A stretch of 64,000 bases of DNA from JAMXLO01 sp963819855 (GTDB lineage: Bacteria > Pseudomonadota > Alphaproteobacteria > Acetobacterales > Acetobacteraceae). The notes beneath the pieces were generated by a model. It had not been told where the DNA came from, searched no databases, and worked only from the letters and a program-made list of their open reading frames with translations. Positions 35,399-43,915 of the stretch are shown here, piece by piece. The stretch is taken from contig CAWFYC010000021.1 of the NCBI GenBank assembly GCA_963819855.1, positions 682,001 to 746,000 of the forward strand, in the 5' to 3' direction. Numbering within the stretch: position 1 is the stretch's first letter; each line of letters starts with the position of its first letter. The position numbers were made by a program, and so were the translations under genes.

Positions 35399-36271
35399 TC
35401 ATCGCTGTCGGTTGAGAAAGGCGCGCACCGCGGCAACTGTGGCCGTCGGCTGCTCCTCCATCAGCCAGTGCCCTGAGTTCGGTATCACCAGTTCCTCGAC
35501 ATCGGTCGCCACCGCGCGCATCACGACCGCCATCATGGTGCCAAACGACTTCTCACCGCCGATTGCGAGTACCGGCATGGTTAGCTTGCCTTTGCTGACG
35601 AAGGCCTGATTGTCGATGACGTCCTGGTCGAACGCCGCGAACTGAGCGAATCCGGCACGCATGGCGCCGGGCCGTGCGTATAGCCTGGCATAGTGCTTGC
35701 GCGAGACCTCGCCAAAAGCCTGCGGGGTGGCCGAAAACTCGTTCCAAAACCGATCGAGATAAATCCGTTCGCGTCCAGCGACGAGGCGCTCCATATCGGG
35801 TCCGCCGAACCGGAAATGCCACAGGAGTGGGCTCTTCAGGATCTCCTCCCACGGCCCGATACCGGGCAGCGGTGCTTCCATGAGAACAAAGCGGTCGACG
35901 CGGCTCGGGTACGCCGCCGCGAAAGCGTAGCCCACCATGTTGCCAATGTCGTGCGTGACGAGGTCCGCTTGTCCGACCTTGAGCGCGTCGAGCACGCCGG
36001 CGACATCCTTACCTTGGGTCTTCTTGTCGTACCCGCCCTCGGCATGTGAAGAGAGCCCCATGCCGCGCAGGTCGGGAACGATCACGGTATGGTCGCGTGC
36101 GAGTTCCGTCGCGAGCGGCACCCACATATCGCCGGTTTCGCCATAACCGTGAAGGAGGATGGCGGCCGGTCCCTGGCCTCCGCTCCGCAGGTGAATAGTT
36201 GTGCCGTTCGTCGAAATATCCTGGGTCGCAAACTCGGCCGGAAAGGACTGCATCTCGGTGCCGGTAGACAT
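35399..36271 (-). CDS. Alpha/beta hydrolase, epoxide hydrolase/dehalogenase type
   Basis: A 290-residue alpha/beta-fold enzyme. ATG at 36271 follows a strong GGAGG ribosome-binding site; upstream in-frame ATGs are weaker. Features: oxyanion region LLHGYGETGDMW, PDLRGMGLSSH, and a nucleophile elbow VTHDIGNMVG with aspartate, not serine, as nucleophile, which points to epoxide hydrolase or haloacid/haloalkane dehalogenase chemistry. The catalytic His is in PNSGHWLMEEQP. It is the only gene between tRNA-Gln and the second copy of the tRNA 3' end, so it may be cargo of a small integrated segment. Confidence 0.85.
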   Translation of the reverse strand: MSTGTEMQSFPAEFATQDISTNGTTIHLRSGGQGPAAILLHGYGETGDMWVPLATELARDHTVIVPDLRGMGLSSHAEGGYDKKTQGKDVAGVLDALKVGQADLVTHDIGNMVGYAFAAAYPSRVDRFVLMEAPLPGIGPWEEILKSPLLWHFRFGGPDMERLVAGRERIYLDRFWNEFSATPQAFGEVSRKHYARLYARPGAMRAGFAQFAAFDQDVIDNQAFVSKGKLTMPVLAIGGEKSFGTMMAVVMRAVATDVEELVIPNSGHWLMEEQPTATVAAVRAFLNRQR

Positions 36272-36699
36272 GATTTTACCTCCACACATGAGAGCTGGTC
36301 CGGGTCGCTCTGCCACGGCCTTGGCTGATGGGCTACCACCGTCGTGCTGTGCTCAGCATTGGCGGACCAGGCTTGGGCATGCCTGCCACGGCCCGCCTGG
36401 GTTCGGGACACGAGTTCCAGATCACCATGGTCTCAAGCACGCGCCGAAACGGTGGCTCTGGCACGATGCACATGGTTCGATACGTGTCCAGGTCCCCCAG
36501 CCACGAAATCACAATGCCCTGCCGACATACCCCTTGCCGGATTTGAAGCCGGTCCTGGCTGAGATATCGGAAACGACGTGCCACGATCGCGCGCTCACCG
36601 GGATCGTGGTCACCCATCAGCCACGCCGCTATCCGTCGAAAGCGATGGCTCGTGGGTCCACCGAGCCTACCGCCGACCCAATGGCAAGGGACGATCGGC
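36272..36699. other. 428-base region without a supported gene
   Basis: No reading frame here shows a ribosome-binding site or recognisable product. It contains the divergent copy of the tRNA-Gln 3' end (36475-36503). The hydrolase promoter is expected in its left part. Base composition is less GC-rich than most of the window. Confidence 0.5.
36487..36503 (+). repeat. Direct repeat of the tRNA-Gln 3' end (putative attachment-site copy)
   Basis: TCCAGGTCCCCCAGCCA is identical to the last 17 bases of tRNA-Gln (35286-35302), in the same orientation, 1.2 kb downstream. Just upstream TGGTTCGA also matches the T arm, but a few unmatched bases (TACGTG instead of A) separate the two blocks. This is the pattern left when an integrative element enters at a tRNA 3' end and one attachment copy later diverges. 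No integrase is present between the copies. Confidence 0.65.
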
Positions 36700-37260
36700 C
36701 TATAAAGCGCCGTAGATTTGTTCCACCGTAATGACGATTCCAGGTGGGGCCATCGTAATCGGTCCGTTGACGATGATTCGTGTGTCGATGCCGTCGCCGG
36801 TCCGACGGTGATGGATAACGGTCCGGCGGGTCGGATGCACGATCAGGTAGTGAGCGACGGATGGTACGCGGAAATAGTCAGCCAACTTGCCGCCGGTATC
36901 CGTCGACGTCGTACTGGGCGACACGACTTCGACGATGATCACCGGGTTCGGTGCCGCGATCGCGTCGTCAGCCATTGGCTCGCCGCAATTCACCAGGGCG
37001 TCCGGTTCGTAGTCACTGTCGCCTGTTTCCACCGTCGCGCCATCAGGCAATGTCTGGCAAGGCACACCGGCGAAAGTCACCGCGCGGTCCAGCGCCTTGT
37101 AGATTGCTCCCTTGACCCGCAGGTGCGCACCGCGCTCGGGTGCCATGGCCACGATCGCGCCGTCCACGCGCTCGTAGCGACCCTTCTTCTGGGCTTCACA
37201 CCACCGCCTGAACTCCTCGCGCGAGTAGTATCTGTCCGTCTCTGGTTGAGCGAGGTCCAT
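36700..37260 (-). CDS. Uma2 family (DUF820) putative endonuclease
   Basis: A 186-residue protein of the PD-(D/E)XK-fold DUF820/Uma2 family. Features: YYSREEFRRWCEAQKKGRYERVDG, the conserved DYEPDALVNCG (metal-binding Asp), then VIIVEVVSPSTTSTD (E-x-V with SPSTxxxD) and GKLADYFRVPSVAHYLIVHP. Genes of this family are widespread, often multicopy and mobile; nuclease function is predicted from the fold. ATG 37260 has similarity from the beginning. Confidence 0.85.
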   Translation of the reverse strand: MDLAQPETDRYYSREEFRRWCEAQKKGRYERVDGAIVAMAPERGAHLRVKGAIYKALDRAVTFAGVPCQTLPDGATVETGDSDYEPDALVNCGEPMADDAIAAPNPVIIVEVVSPSTTSTDTGGKLADYFRVPSVAHYLIVHPTRRTVIHHRRTGDGIDTRIIVNGPITMAPPGIVITVEQIYGAL

Positions 37261-37413
37261 CGAAAGCCTCCGGCCGCGCCGGACGGTATCATGGGTTGGC
37301 TTGCAGGGTCATTCGCTATCGATTGGTTCACCCGCCCGGGGCGGCGGGCCGCATCCCCCGGATCACTGACGTCCTCCCATTCAAGAGAGGAGGCGGGCGA
37401 CTGTGGCGGTCCG

Positions 37414-38049
37414 TTATTCCTTGAGCGACCTTGGCCCGCTGACGAACGGACTGCCCCGAAGATAAAATCGCAGGAGGCGGCCCGCATCCCGCGAAATGCC
37501 GATCCTGATGCTCTGCCCGATTTCGCCGGGTTCGCGTTCACCGCGTCCGAGCCATAGCGGACCCTTGCGGCAAAGATCGATACCGTCGAGGCAACGATCA
37601 ACCCGCAGCGCCGCAGTGAGCCTTCCTGGTCCTCGCATCAGGTCGCCCAAGCGCTCGATGCCGCGATTGCGCCGCATGATCGGGATACCCTCGAGCGGTT
37701 CGAGCGCCCTGATCAGGACGCCGGCTCCGATCCCAGGCATCTCGCTGGAGACATTCAGCATGTATGAGATGCCGTAGGCGAGGTAAACATAGGCGTGCCC
37801 AGGCTCGAGAAACAGCGAACGATTACGCCGGGTCATCCCCCGGTAGGCGTGCCCGGCGGCGTCGCCGACGATATAAGCCTCGGTCTCAACGATCCGACCG
37901 CTGGCGACGCCTTCAGGCAACTGCCGCACCACTACCTTGCCAATGAGAAAGCGAGCGAGAGCGGTCGTATCGATCGGCAGCTCCGAGCGAGCGAGCGACA
38001 GACGGCCACCCCTGCGCGGGCCAGGTTTCAGGGCATCCGTTCGACCCAT
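37414..38049 (-). CDS. DNA-3-methyladenine glycosylase (AAG/MPG type)
   Basis: A 211-residue base-excision repair enzyme removing alkylated purines. Family features: ARFLIGKVVVRQLPEG, the catalytic Glu in GRIVETEAYIVGDAAGHAYRGMT, RNRSLFLEPGHAYVYLAYGISYMLNV (with the intercalating Tyr), GVLIRALEPLEG and the product-binding GPGRLTAALRVD. Its first 22 bases overlap the end of the upstream SnoaL-like gene, so both are probably co-transcribed. Confidence 0.92.
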   Translation of the reverse strand: MGRTDALKPGPRRGGRLSLARSELPIDTTALARFLIGKVVVRQLPEGVASGRIVETEAYIVGDAAGHAYRGMTRRNRSLFLEPGHAYVYLAYGISYMLNVSSEMPGIGAGVLIRALEPLEGIPIMRRNRGIERLGDLMRGPGRLTAALRVDRCLDGIDLCRKGPLWLGRGEREPGEIGQSIRIGISRDAGRLLRFYLRGSPFVSGPRSLKE

Positions 38050-38408
38050 TGCGCGCGCGAAGGCCCCGGCTCGAACGGATCGCCGAAATATTGGGTCTCG
38101 CGGGCCACCTTGCCGTCGCGGAACTCCATGATGCTAACGGTGTACGACGGCTGCCCGTCGTAGGTCAGGATAAATTCGGTGACCCAGAGGTTGCCCACAC
38201 CAGATATCCGCCGCACCGTGAAGCGCTTCTGGTTCGGCTGCGCGGTGCGCGACGACTGAATGTTCCGCCGCCCGCGGATGCGCTCGCCCGATTGCGGGTA
38301 TTCGAGCACAGCGTCCTCTTGGTAAATCTGGTGCTCCGCCTCGAAGTCGTTGGCATCGGAGGCGGCCCAGTGGCGATCCAGCGCCGCTCGGATCTCTCGG
38401 TCGTCCAT
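38028..38408 (-). CDS. NTF2/SnoaL-like domain protein
   Basis: A 126-residue single-domain protein of the NTF2-like cone fold: IRAALDRHWAASDANDFEAEHQIYQEDAVLEYPQSGERIRG and the closing strands VTEFILTYDGQPSYTVSIMEFRDGKVARETQYFGDPFE. Such proteins act as small hydrolases/isomerases or binding proteins; no specific activity can be assigned. Overlaps the glycosylase gene by 22 bases. Confidence 0.85.
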   Translation of the reverse strand: MDDREIRAALDRHWAASDANDFEAEHQIYQEDAVLEYPQSGERIRGRRNIQSSRTAQPNQKRFTVRRISGVGNLWVTEFILTYDGQPSYTVSIMEFRDGKVARETQYFGDPFEPGPSRAQWVERMP

Positions 38409-38568
38409 ACCAAGTCTCCTTGACCATCCCGGTCGATGTTACCTTCCAGATGACGCAGGGACGGCTGCCTGGTCGAGGAGAGTCGCAAGCTGGCGGTGCT
38501 CCTCGGTCGGCGGTTCACATGGCCGGTACGTGTTCAAGCATGGCCACGCGAGGCGCCCTGCCACGACC

Positions 38569-38871
38569 TTATCGCGTGCCTCGTGATCCGCCAGTGAAGC
38601 CGCTGCCGCCGCCCGCGAGGAATTCGGACCATACCCCTCCGTTCATCCGGAACACCATGGTGCCAGGCGCCGGCTTGGCAACCGGACCCGGCAGCATCGC
38701 CGCCTGGTAATTGTTGTTGCTGTTCGCGGCGGCACCGTCGTTGGCCGTTACCCGCTGCTGCATGTCCGGCACCCGGACTGTCGGCGCCGCTTCCTGAGCA
38801 CCAGCGAACCCGATCATCGCGGCACTTGTGCCAACCACGACGACGCCGGCCAACAATGCGTTACGACGCAT
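38569..38871 (-). CDS. Small secreted hypothetical protein
   Basis: A 100-residue protein with ribosome-binding site GGAGGA before ATG 38871 and a signal peptide (RRNALLAGVVVVGTSAAMIGFAGA). The mature part has TVRVPDMQQRVTANDGAAAN, PGPVAKPAPGTMVFRMNGGVWSEF and a glycine-rich end. No known domain. It follows the Gly/Trp-rich gene at 38926-39279 by 54 bases in the same direction. Confidence 0.6.
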   Translation of the reverse strand: MRRNALLAGVVVVGTSAAMIGFAGAQEAAPTVRVPDMQQRVTANDGAAANSNNNYQAAMLPGPVAKPAPGTMVFRMNGGVWSEFLAGGGSGFTGGSRGTR

Positions 38872-38925
38872 GCCACGTTCCTCCGTGCTGTGCCGGCGAC
38901 GTCGTCGCTGCCTCACGCCCGGGTA

Positions 38926-39279
38926 TCAGTAGGGCGGATAGTAGCCCTGAGGCGGCGCATAGTAGACCGGTGGTGGCGGATAGTAGACCGGGGGTGCCAC
39001 GAACAGGGGTGGCAAGCCGATGAAGACGCCGCCGCGCCAGCAGCAGCCCCAGCCGCCGCCGCGCCAGCCACCCCATCCACCGCGCCAACCCCACCCGCCG
39101 CCACCATGCCAACCCCATCCGCCGCCACCATGCCAACCCCCTCCACCACCATGCCATCCACCTCCGCCGCCGCGCCACTGAGCCTGCGCGGCCGGGGGCG
39201 CAGCGAGGAAGATCGTAACGGCGGCGGCAATCGCCACGGCGCCAGCTATTGGTCGGAGCGAAGACAGAAAGTGTCGCAT
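38926..39279 (-). CDS. Secreted Gly/Trp/His-rich repeat protein
   Basis: A 117-residue protein: signal peptide (AIAAAVTIFLAAPPAAQA), then about 45 residues of GGGGWHGGGG-type repeats, one membrane-like patch with GVFIGLPPLFVAPP, and a C-terminal Tyr/Pro region (VYYPPPPVYYAPPQGYYPPY). ATG 39279 is the start that gives the signal peptide. Similar glycine-rich secreted proteins occur in many alphaproteobacteria and are often annotated only as hypothetical. The repeat DNA is a source of possible length variation. Confidence 0.65.
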   Translation of the reverse strand: MRHFLSSLRPIAGAVAIAAAVTIFLAAPPAAQAQWRGGGGGWHGGGGGWHGGGGWGWHGGGGWGWRGGWGGWRGGGWGCCWRGGVFIGLPPLFVAPPVYYPPPPVYYAPPQGYYPPY

Positions 39280-39475
39280 TGCACGGTCTCCGGATCGCCT
39301 AATGATCATAGCACACATCGTGGCGAAGGTGTGACGGCGATGCGACCGGCGACCGTGTCTGGTGGTCGCGTGGTCCGCGCTCGGCCCCGGCGATCGATCC
39401 CTGTGGCTTGCACGCGAGGAGACATCCACCCCAACATCTTGTGGTCAGCGACTCGACCAAGCGAGAGAAACCCCG

Positions 39476-42238
39476 ATGTTGGACATGCCCCCGCAGCTTG
39501 CCCGCCCGACCGGATTGAATGGCGGCCATGCGATCCCGGCGCAGCGCAGGAAGCGCGCCAAGCCACCAGCCGATCGCGCACCGGCCCTGGTCGGCTGGCT
39601 TTCGAACGACGCCGACGAGATCGCGCGCCGGCGCTGGCGCGGCCGCACCGAGATCGGACCGATCGAGCCGTTGGGGCGTGACACGCCACACTTCGGCAGC
39701 TTCCGCGTCCGCTCGGCCGGCGGCAGCCAGTATGATGTCGAAATCCGCTCGCTCGATCAGCCGCTCAACTCGTGCGGCTGCGCCGACCATCGGGTGAACG
39801 GTCTCGGCACCTGCAAGCACATCGAAGGCGTGCTGGCGCGGCTGCGGCAGCGTGGCGCGCGAGCCTTCGCGGCAGCGCAGCGGGAGGGATCGCCAAGGGC
39901 CGAACTGTTCCTGCCACGCACCGGCGATCCGGTCCCGCGGCTGCTCTGGCCCGCAGACCCGGCGACAGCGGCCTCCGTGCGTGGGGCGCTCGGGCCGTTC
40001 CTGGCGGCCGATGGCTCGCTTGCGGACCCGTCCCCCGAGCGCATCGTCCCATTGCTGCAGTCGGTCACGGCCGCCGATCCCGCGGTAAGACAGCAGCTTC
40101 GCGTGTCGCGCTACCTCGAGCCGTGGTTGGCCGAAGCGCGACGGCGGGCCGCGCGCGTCGAGGCGCGGGCGCGGTTCCTGACCGAGGTCGCCGCCGGCAC
40201 ACAGACGATCGACGTGCTCCGCCATAAGCTGCTGCCGTATCAGCGCGAGGGCATGCTGCACCTCGCATTCGGTGAGCGCGCACTGCTGGCCGACGACATG
40301 GGCTTGGGCAAGACTATCCAGGCGATCGCCGCCGCGGAGGTGCTGCGCCGGCGCAACGGCATCGCGCGTGTGCTCGTGGTCTGCCCGGCATCGCTGAAGG
40401 GTGAGTGGCAGGAGCAGATCGCCCGCTTCAGCGGCGCCGCCACGCTGCTGGTCAGCGGCAGCCGTCCGGCACGCCTCGCGCAGTACGCGCATCCCGGCTT
40501 CTTCACCGTGGTGAACTACGAGCAGGTCGTGATCGACGCCGCCGACATCAACCGGACGCTGCGCCCCGACATCGTCATCCTGGACGAGGCGCAGCGGATC
40601 AAGAACTGGCACACCAAGACGGCGCGCGCGGTGAAGTCGCTGGCGTCGCACTACGCGTTCGTGCTCACCGGCACGCCGATCGAGAACCGCATCGACGAGA
40701 TCTATTCGATCGTGCAGTACCTGGACCCTGGTCTGCTGGGGCCGCTGTTCCGCTTCAATCGCGACTTCTACGATCTCGACGAACGCGGGCGCCCGATCGG
40801 CTACAAGAACCTCGACGAGCTGATGCGCCGCCTGCAATCGGTGATGCTGCGCCGGCGCAAGCGCGACGTGGAGACCGAACTGCCGGGACGCACGGTGAAG
40901 AACTACCTGGTCGGCATGGCTGACGAGCAGCGGCTGCGCTACGACGAATACAAGGGTCAGGCCGCGCGCCTGGTGCACATCGCACAGCGCCGACCGCTCA
41001 CGCAGCAGGAATTCGAGCGGCTGCAACGGCTGCTCGCCTGCATGCGGATGCTGTGCGACACGCCGTTCATTCTCGATCCCGCCTGCCGGATCAGCCCGAA
41101 GCTCGAGGAACTCGAGCGAGTGCTGACCGACCTGCTGGCCGAGCCGGAGCGCAAGGTGATCGTGTTCTCGGAATGGGAGCGCATGCTGACGCTGGTGCGC
41201 GAACTGGCCGAGGACATGGGGATCGAGGTCGCCTGGCACACCGGATCGGTGCCGCAGGACCGCCGCCGCGCCGAGATCGCAAGGTTCAAGCAGGATCCGG
41301 AGTGTCGGCTGTTCCTGTCCACCGACAGCGGCAGCGTCGGGCTCAACCTGCAAGCGGCGAGCGCTGTCATCAATCTGGACCTGCCGTGGAATCCGGCGAA
41401 GCTGGAGCAGCGCATCGCCCGCGCCTGGCGCAAGAACCAGATGCGCACGGTCGATGTGATCAATCTGGTGACCGAGGACAGCATCGAACATGCGATGCTG
41501 CACGTGCTGTCGCAGAAGCAGGCGCTGGCGGATGGCGTGCTGGACGGCGACGGTGATCTGAAGGCGATGGCGCTGCCGTCCGGCAGGCGCGCGTTCGTCG
41601 ATCGCATGGCGGCGATGATGGCGCCGCCGGCCGCGCCCGAGCCGGAACCAACTCCCGAGCGAAGCCTGCGCGACGAGCTGGTCGAGCAGCATGGCGATGC
41701 GCTGCTGCTGCTCGAGAGCCGCCAGGCCAACGATGTTGGCGAGGTGCTGCTGGTGGTGCTGGAGGACGCCGATGCGGCGGCTTCGGAGCAACATCGCCTT
41801 GCGGCGATGGATGGGCCGCGGATCGAGGTGCTCGACCGCCGGACCTACGAGACGATCCAGCGGCTCACCAATGCCGGTGCGTTGCCGGCAGCGCCGAACG
41901 CATCGCAGGAACTGCATCGTTCGCCACGCCTTGGAGCCGCCGCCGCACAGGACCGGCAGCGTCTGGCCAAGGGGGCGGAATTCCTCGGCAATGCCGAACG
42001 CAAGCTGCGCATGGCATTGCTGCTCGCGGAGGGCGGATTCGCGGCGGAAGCGATGCCAGCGCTGGACGAATGCCTGGAGCTCGCGGCCACTGCACGCAGG
42101 ATGATAATGGGCGACGGTTCGGTCGAGGATGCGGCCATCGTCGAATCACCCGCCGCGGCCGCACGGCCGCTCGACGAAATCGCCGGATCGATCGCCAGCG
42201 TGCTCGCGGACATCGGCCGCAGCCTGCGGCCGGCCTAG
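39476..42238 (+). CDS. SWIM zinc finger-containing SNF2-family helicase
   Basis: A 920-residue protein. ATG 39476 follows GAGAGA and starts where similarity begins. N-terminal SWIM finger CGCADHRVNGLGTCKHIEG (CxC...CxH, about residues 100-118). The SNF2 ATPase core has LLPYQREGMLHLAF, Walker A ADDMGLGKT, motif Ia VVCPASLKGEWQEQI, DEAQ box VILDEAQRIKN, LTGTPIENR, and the C-terminal helicase lobe with KVIVFSEWERM, FLSTDSGSVGLNLQAASAVIN and QRIARAWRKNQ. A 250-residue C-terminal extension has no recognised domain. It is expected to be a DNA translocase; role in repair, transcription (RapA-like) or defence is open. Confidence 0.92.
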   Translation: MLDMPPQLARPTGLNGGHAIPAQRRKRAKPPADRAPALVGWLSNDADEIARRRWRGRTEIGPIEPLGRDTPHFGSFRVRSAGGSQYDVEIRSLDQPLNSCGCADHRVNGLGTCKHIEGVLARLRQRGARAFAAAQREGSPRAELFLPRTGDPVPRLLWPADPATAASVRGALGPFLAADGSLADPSPERIVPLLQSVTAADPAVRQQLRVSRYLEPWLAEARRRAARVEARARFLTEVAAGTQTIDVLRHKLLPYQREGMLHLAFGERALLADDMGLGKTIQAIAAAEVLRRRNGIARVLVVCPASLKGEWQEQIARFSGAATLLVSGSRPARLAQYAHPGFFTVVNYEQVVIDAADINRTLRPDIVILDEAQRIKNWHTKTARAVKSLASHYAFVLTGTPIENRIDEIYSIVQYLDPGLLGPLFRFNRDFYDLDERGRPIGYKNLDELMRRLQSVMLRRRKRDVETELPGRTVKNYLVGMADEQRLRYDEYKGQAARLVHIAQRRPLTQQEFERLQRLLACMRMLCDTPFILDPACRISPKLEELERVLTDLLAEPERKVIVFSEWERMLTLVRELAEDMGIEVAWHTGSVPQDRRRAEIARFKQDPECRLFLSTDSGSVGLNLQAASAVINLDLPWNPAKLEQRIARAWRKNQMRTVDVINLVTEDSIEHAMLHVLSQKQALADGVLDGDGDLKAMALPSGRRAFVDRMAAMMAPPAAPEPEPTPERSLRDELVEQHGDALLLLESRQANDVGEVLLVVLEDADAAASEQHRLAAMDGPRIEVLDRRTYETIQRLTNAGALPAAPNASQELHRSPRLGAAAAQDRQRLAKGAEFLGNAERKLRMALLLAEGGFAAEAMPALDECLELAATARRMIMGDGSVEDAAIVESPAAAARPLDEIAGSIASVLADIGRSLRPA

Positions 42239-42240
42239 CA

Positions 42241-42705
42241 TCATTTGTCCGGTCGGCGGTGTTCCTCAGCGGCGTGAAGGTGCACAATCGGCTGGCCGGT
42301 CTCGGCCGCGATCATCTCGGCGACGAAGCGGCGGTGGCACGTCATGTGATCCCGCTCGAAGCACAGCAGGCACGCGCGTCGCTCCCGCGCCAGCCCCTTC
42401 GCCTGCGCCAGCTCGGCCTGCGCGCGATCCGATCGCATGTGCTCGCGGAAGATCGGTTCCATCCGTTCGGGATGGCCGGCGCGCACCGCGTCGCGACCCG
42501 GCTTTGGTGTGCCAAGACCCTGGAGGTGCACATAGGCGATGCCCTGTTCGTCCAGCCCGGCAGCGAGCTGACGCTTGGAGAAGCCCGGCTTGCGCGACAG
42601 CGGCACCGCGCGCACGTCGATCAGCAGGGCGACGCGTGCGTGGCGCAATTCCGCCAGCACCTGGTCGATGGTGCAGCCCTGGTAGCCGATGGTCAGCAGG
42701 TCCAT
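42241..42705 (-). CDS. DUF488 family protein
   Basis: A 154-residue protein of DUF488. Features: LLTIGYQGCTIDQVLAELR at the N-terminus, LLIDVRAVPLSRKPGFSKRQL, and the C-terminal CLLCFERDHMTCHRRFVAE with a cysteine/histidine pattern. The family has no firm function. Its stop is 2 bases from the stop of the convergent SNF2 gene, leaving no separate terminator. ATG 42705 is used since similarity starts with TIGYQG. Confidence 0.88.
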   Translation of the reverse strand: MDLLTIGYQGCTIDQVLAELRHARVALLIDVRAVPLSRKPGFSKRQLAAGLDEQGIAYVHLQGLGTPKPGRDAVRAGHPERMEPIFREHMRSDRAQAELAQAKGLARERRACLLCFERDHMTCHRRFVAEMIAAETGQPIVHLHAAEEHRRPDK

Positions 42706-42945
42706 GGTTCGACTCCCGGCGCGCGTGCCAATGAAATCACCTGAGGCCCAGCGAACGCCTGAGTTGCCGACCGGCGACAAGCGGCACCTCGACGAGCTAT
42801 TCATCCGGATCCAGGGCGTCCAGCACTTTCTCTGGGGGCCATGGACCGCCGCCCTGAATTTAACGCGACGGTGCTTGCGCTTCAGCGGATTCGTTAATCG
42901 CCATCGCTACACGGTGGCGCGTAAGAGCCGCCGTGCTACGAAAAG

Positions 42946-42972
42946 CTCGCTGACGGGCGCGCCGTCAGCGAG
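42946..42972 (-). terminator. Hairpin at the end of the PEP-CTERM gene
   Basis: A perfect 11-bp stem (CTCGCTGACGG / CCGTCAGCGAG) with a 5-base loop, overlapping the stop codon of the minus-strand gene at 42965. On that strand it is followed by CTTTTCG, a weak T-run, consistent with an intrinsic terminator. Confidence 0.5.
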
Positions 42973-43660
42973 GTGGTCGGCGACGGCGGACCGCGAACAT
43001 GCCACCAGCCGCCGCGGCAAGCACCCAGAGCGATGCCGGTTCGGGCACACCAGTGGGGGGAGGCGGTGGTGGGGGTGGCGGTGGTGGGGGTGGCGGCGGA
43101 ACTGGGAAGGCGAGATCGAGGATCAGCACGTCATTGAGTGCGGGGTTGTCCCCTGCGACGTCAACCGCGATCTCGTTGGGGCCGATGTATTGCAGGCCGA
43201 GATGGGGGCCGAACGTCGCCGGCAGAAAATCCGCCGCCGACGCGGGATCAACCGTGACGCCCGAGATATTCTCACCCGTGAACGTGAAGCGGAACGTATC
43301 GTAGGGATCGTTGCAGGCCGTCCCGCTGGCACCATTCGGGCTGAAGCAAAACGGCATGTTGGACAATAGGTTGGTGATCGTGATCTGCGTGTCGCCAACC
43401 ACGATCGACGCTCCGCTCTGTGCGCCCTGCTGATAAGTCACCGGGCTGGTGAGCGAAGCTGGAAGGTTGTTGCCGGTCCCTGCGTCAATCGGGTTTTCGA
43501 CGCCCGGCCCGGTTCCTGGCCCGGTTCCCGGTATCACATACTCAAAGCCCGGCTGCACCGTCCTGCCGGTGCCGAGCAACCCGGCCTGGGCCGGGAACGA
43601 TGAGAGCGCGGCCAGACCAGCAACGACGGTTGAAGCGAGCAGCCGACGGCGGAGGGTCAT
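42965..43660 (-). CDS. PEP-CTERM sorting domain-containing exported protein
   Basis: A 231-residue protein with signal peptide (LLASTVVAGLAALSSFPAQA), a beta-rich middle (SIVVGDTQITITNLLSN, DTFRFTFTGENISGVTVDPAS, NEIAVDVAGDNPALNDVLIL), a run of 15 prolines and a C-terminal PEP-CTERM signal: VPEPASLWVLAAAAGGMFA followed by RRRR. Such proteins are processed by exosortase (EpsH-type) and anchored or released at the surface; no exosortase is in the window. ATG 43660 gives the signal peptide. The polyproline codons form a near-repetitive tract prone to slippage. Confidence 0.85.
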   Translation of the reverse strand: MTLRRRLLASTVVAGLAALSSFPAQAGLLGTGRTVQPGFEYVIPGTGPGTGPGVENPIDAGTGNNLPASLTSPVTYQQGAQSGASIVVGDTQITITNLLSNMPFCFSPNGASGTACNDPYDTFRFTFTGENISGVTVDPASAADFLPATFGPHLGLQYIGPNEIAVDVAGDNPALNDVLILDLAFPVPPPPPPPPPPPPPPPTGVPEPASLWVLAAAAGGMFAVRRRRPPR

Positions 43661-43915
43661 CGATCCGGGTCCTCGCGGTTTCAGGGTCGCGTAAATTCGC
43701 TGCGACACGCACCCGCGCTTACATGCAATTCCCGCGCCATCGCGCAAGTTGCTGTTTTTCCGCATAGATTTTATTTCGGAAAGAGCGACGTGTAAAACTA
43801 TCCGACACGCACCAAATCAACGATACCACGCCGCCGCGAAATCCGCAGCGAAAGCCGAGCTCGCGCATCACCGGTCTGCCGATCGCTCGGCCCCGGCACC
43901 CCGACGATGCCTCGC

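Noticed and set aside
36333..36617. 94-codon minus-strand frame next to the tRNA fragment, considered as an integrase relic
   Set aside because: No integrase motif (R...HxxR...Y) or ribosome-binding site can be seen.
39050..39180. CRISPR-like array
   Set aside because: The repeats are coding (Gly/Trp/His-rich protein), contiguous, and lack spacers of uniform length.
39299..41917. 872-codon open frame on the minus strand
   Set aside because: It is the exact antisense of the SNF2 helicase gene; the translation is Arg/His/Gln-rich with no domain, as expected for a shadow frame in GC-rich DNA.
42241..42705. DUF488 gene as a partner in a defence island with the SNF2 helicase
   Set aside because: The two genes are convergent, and neither neighbour is a nuclease or methylase, so there is no real support for a defence system.
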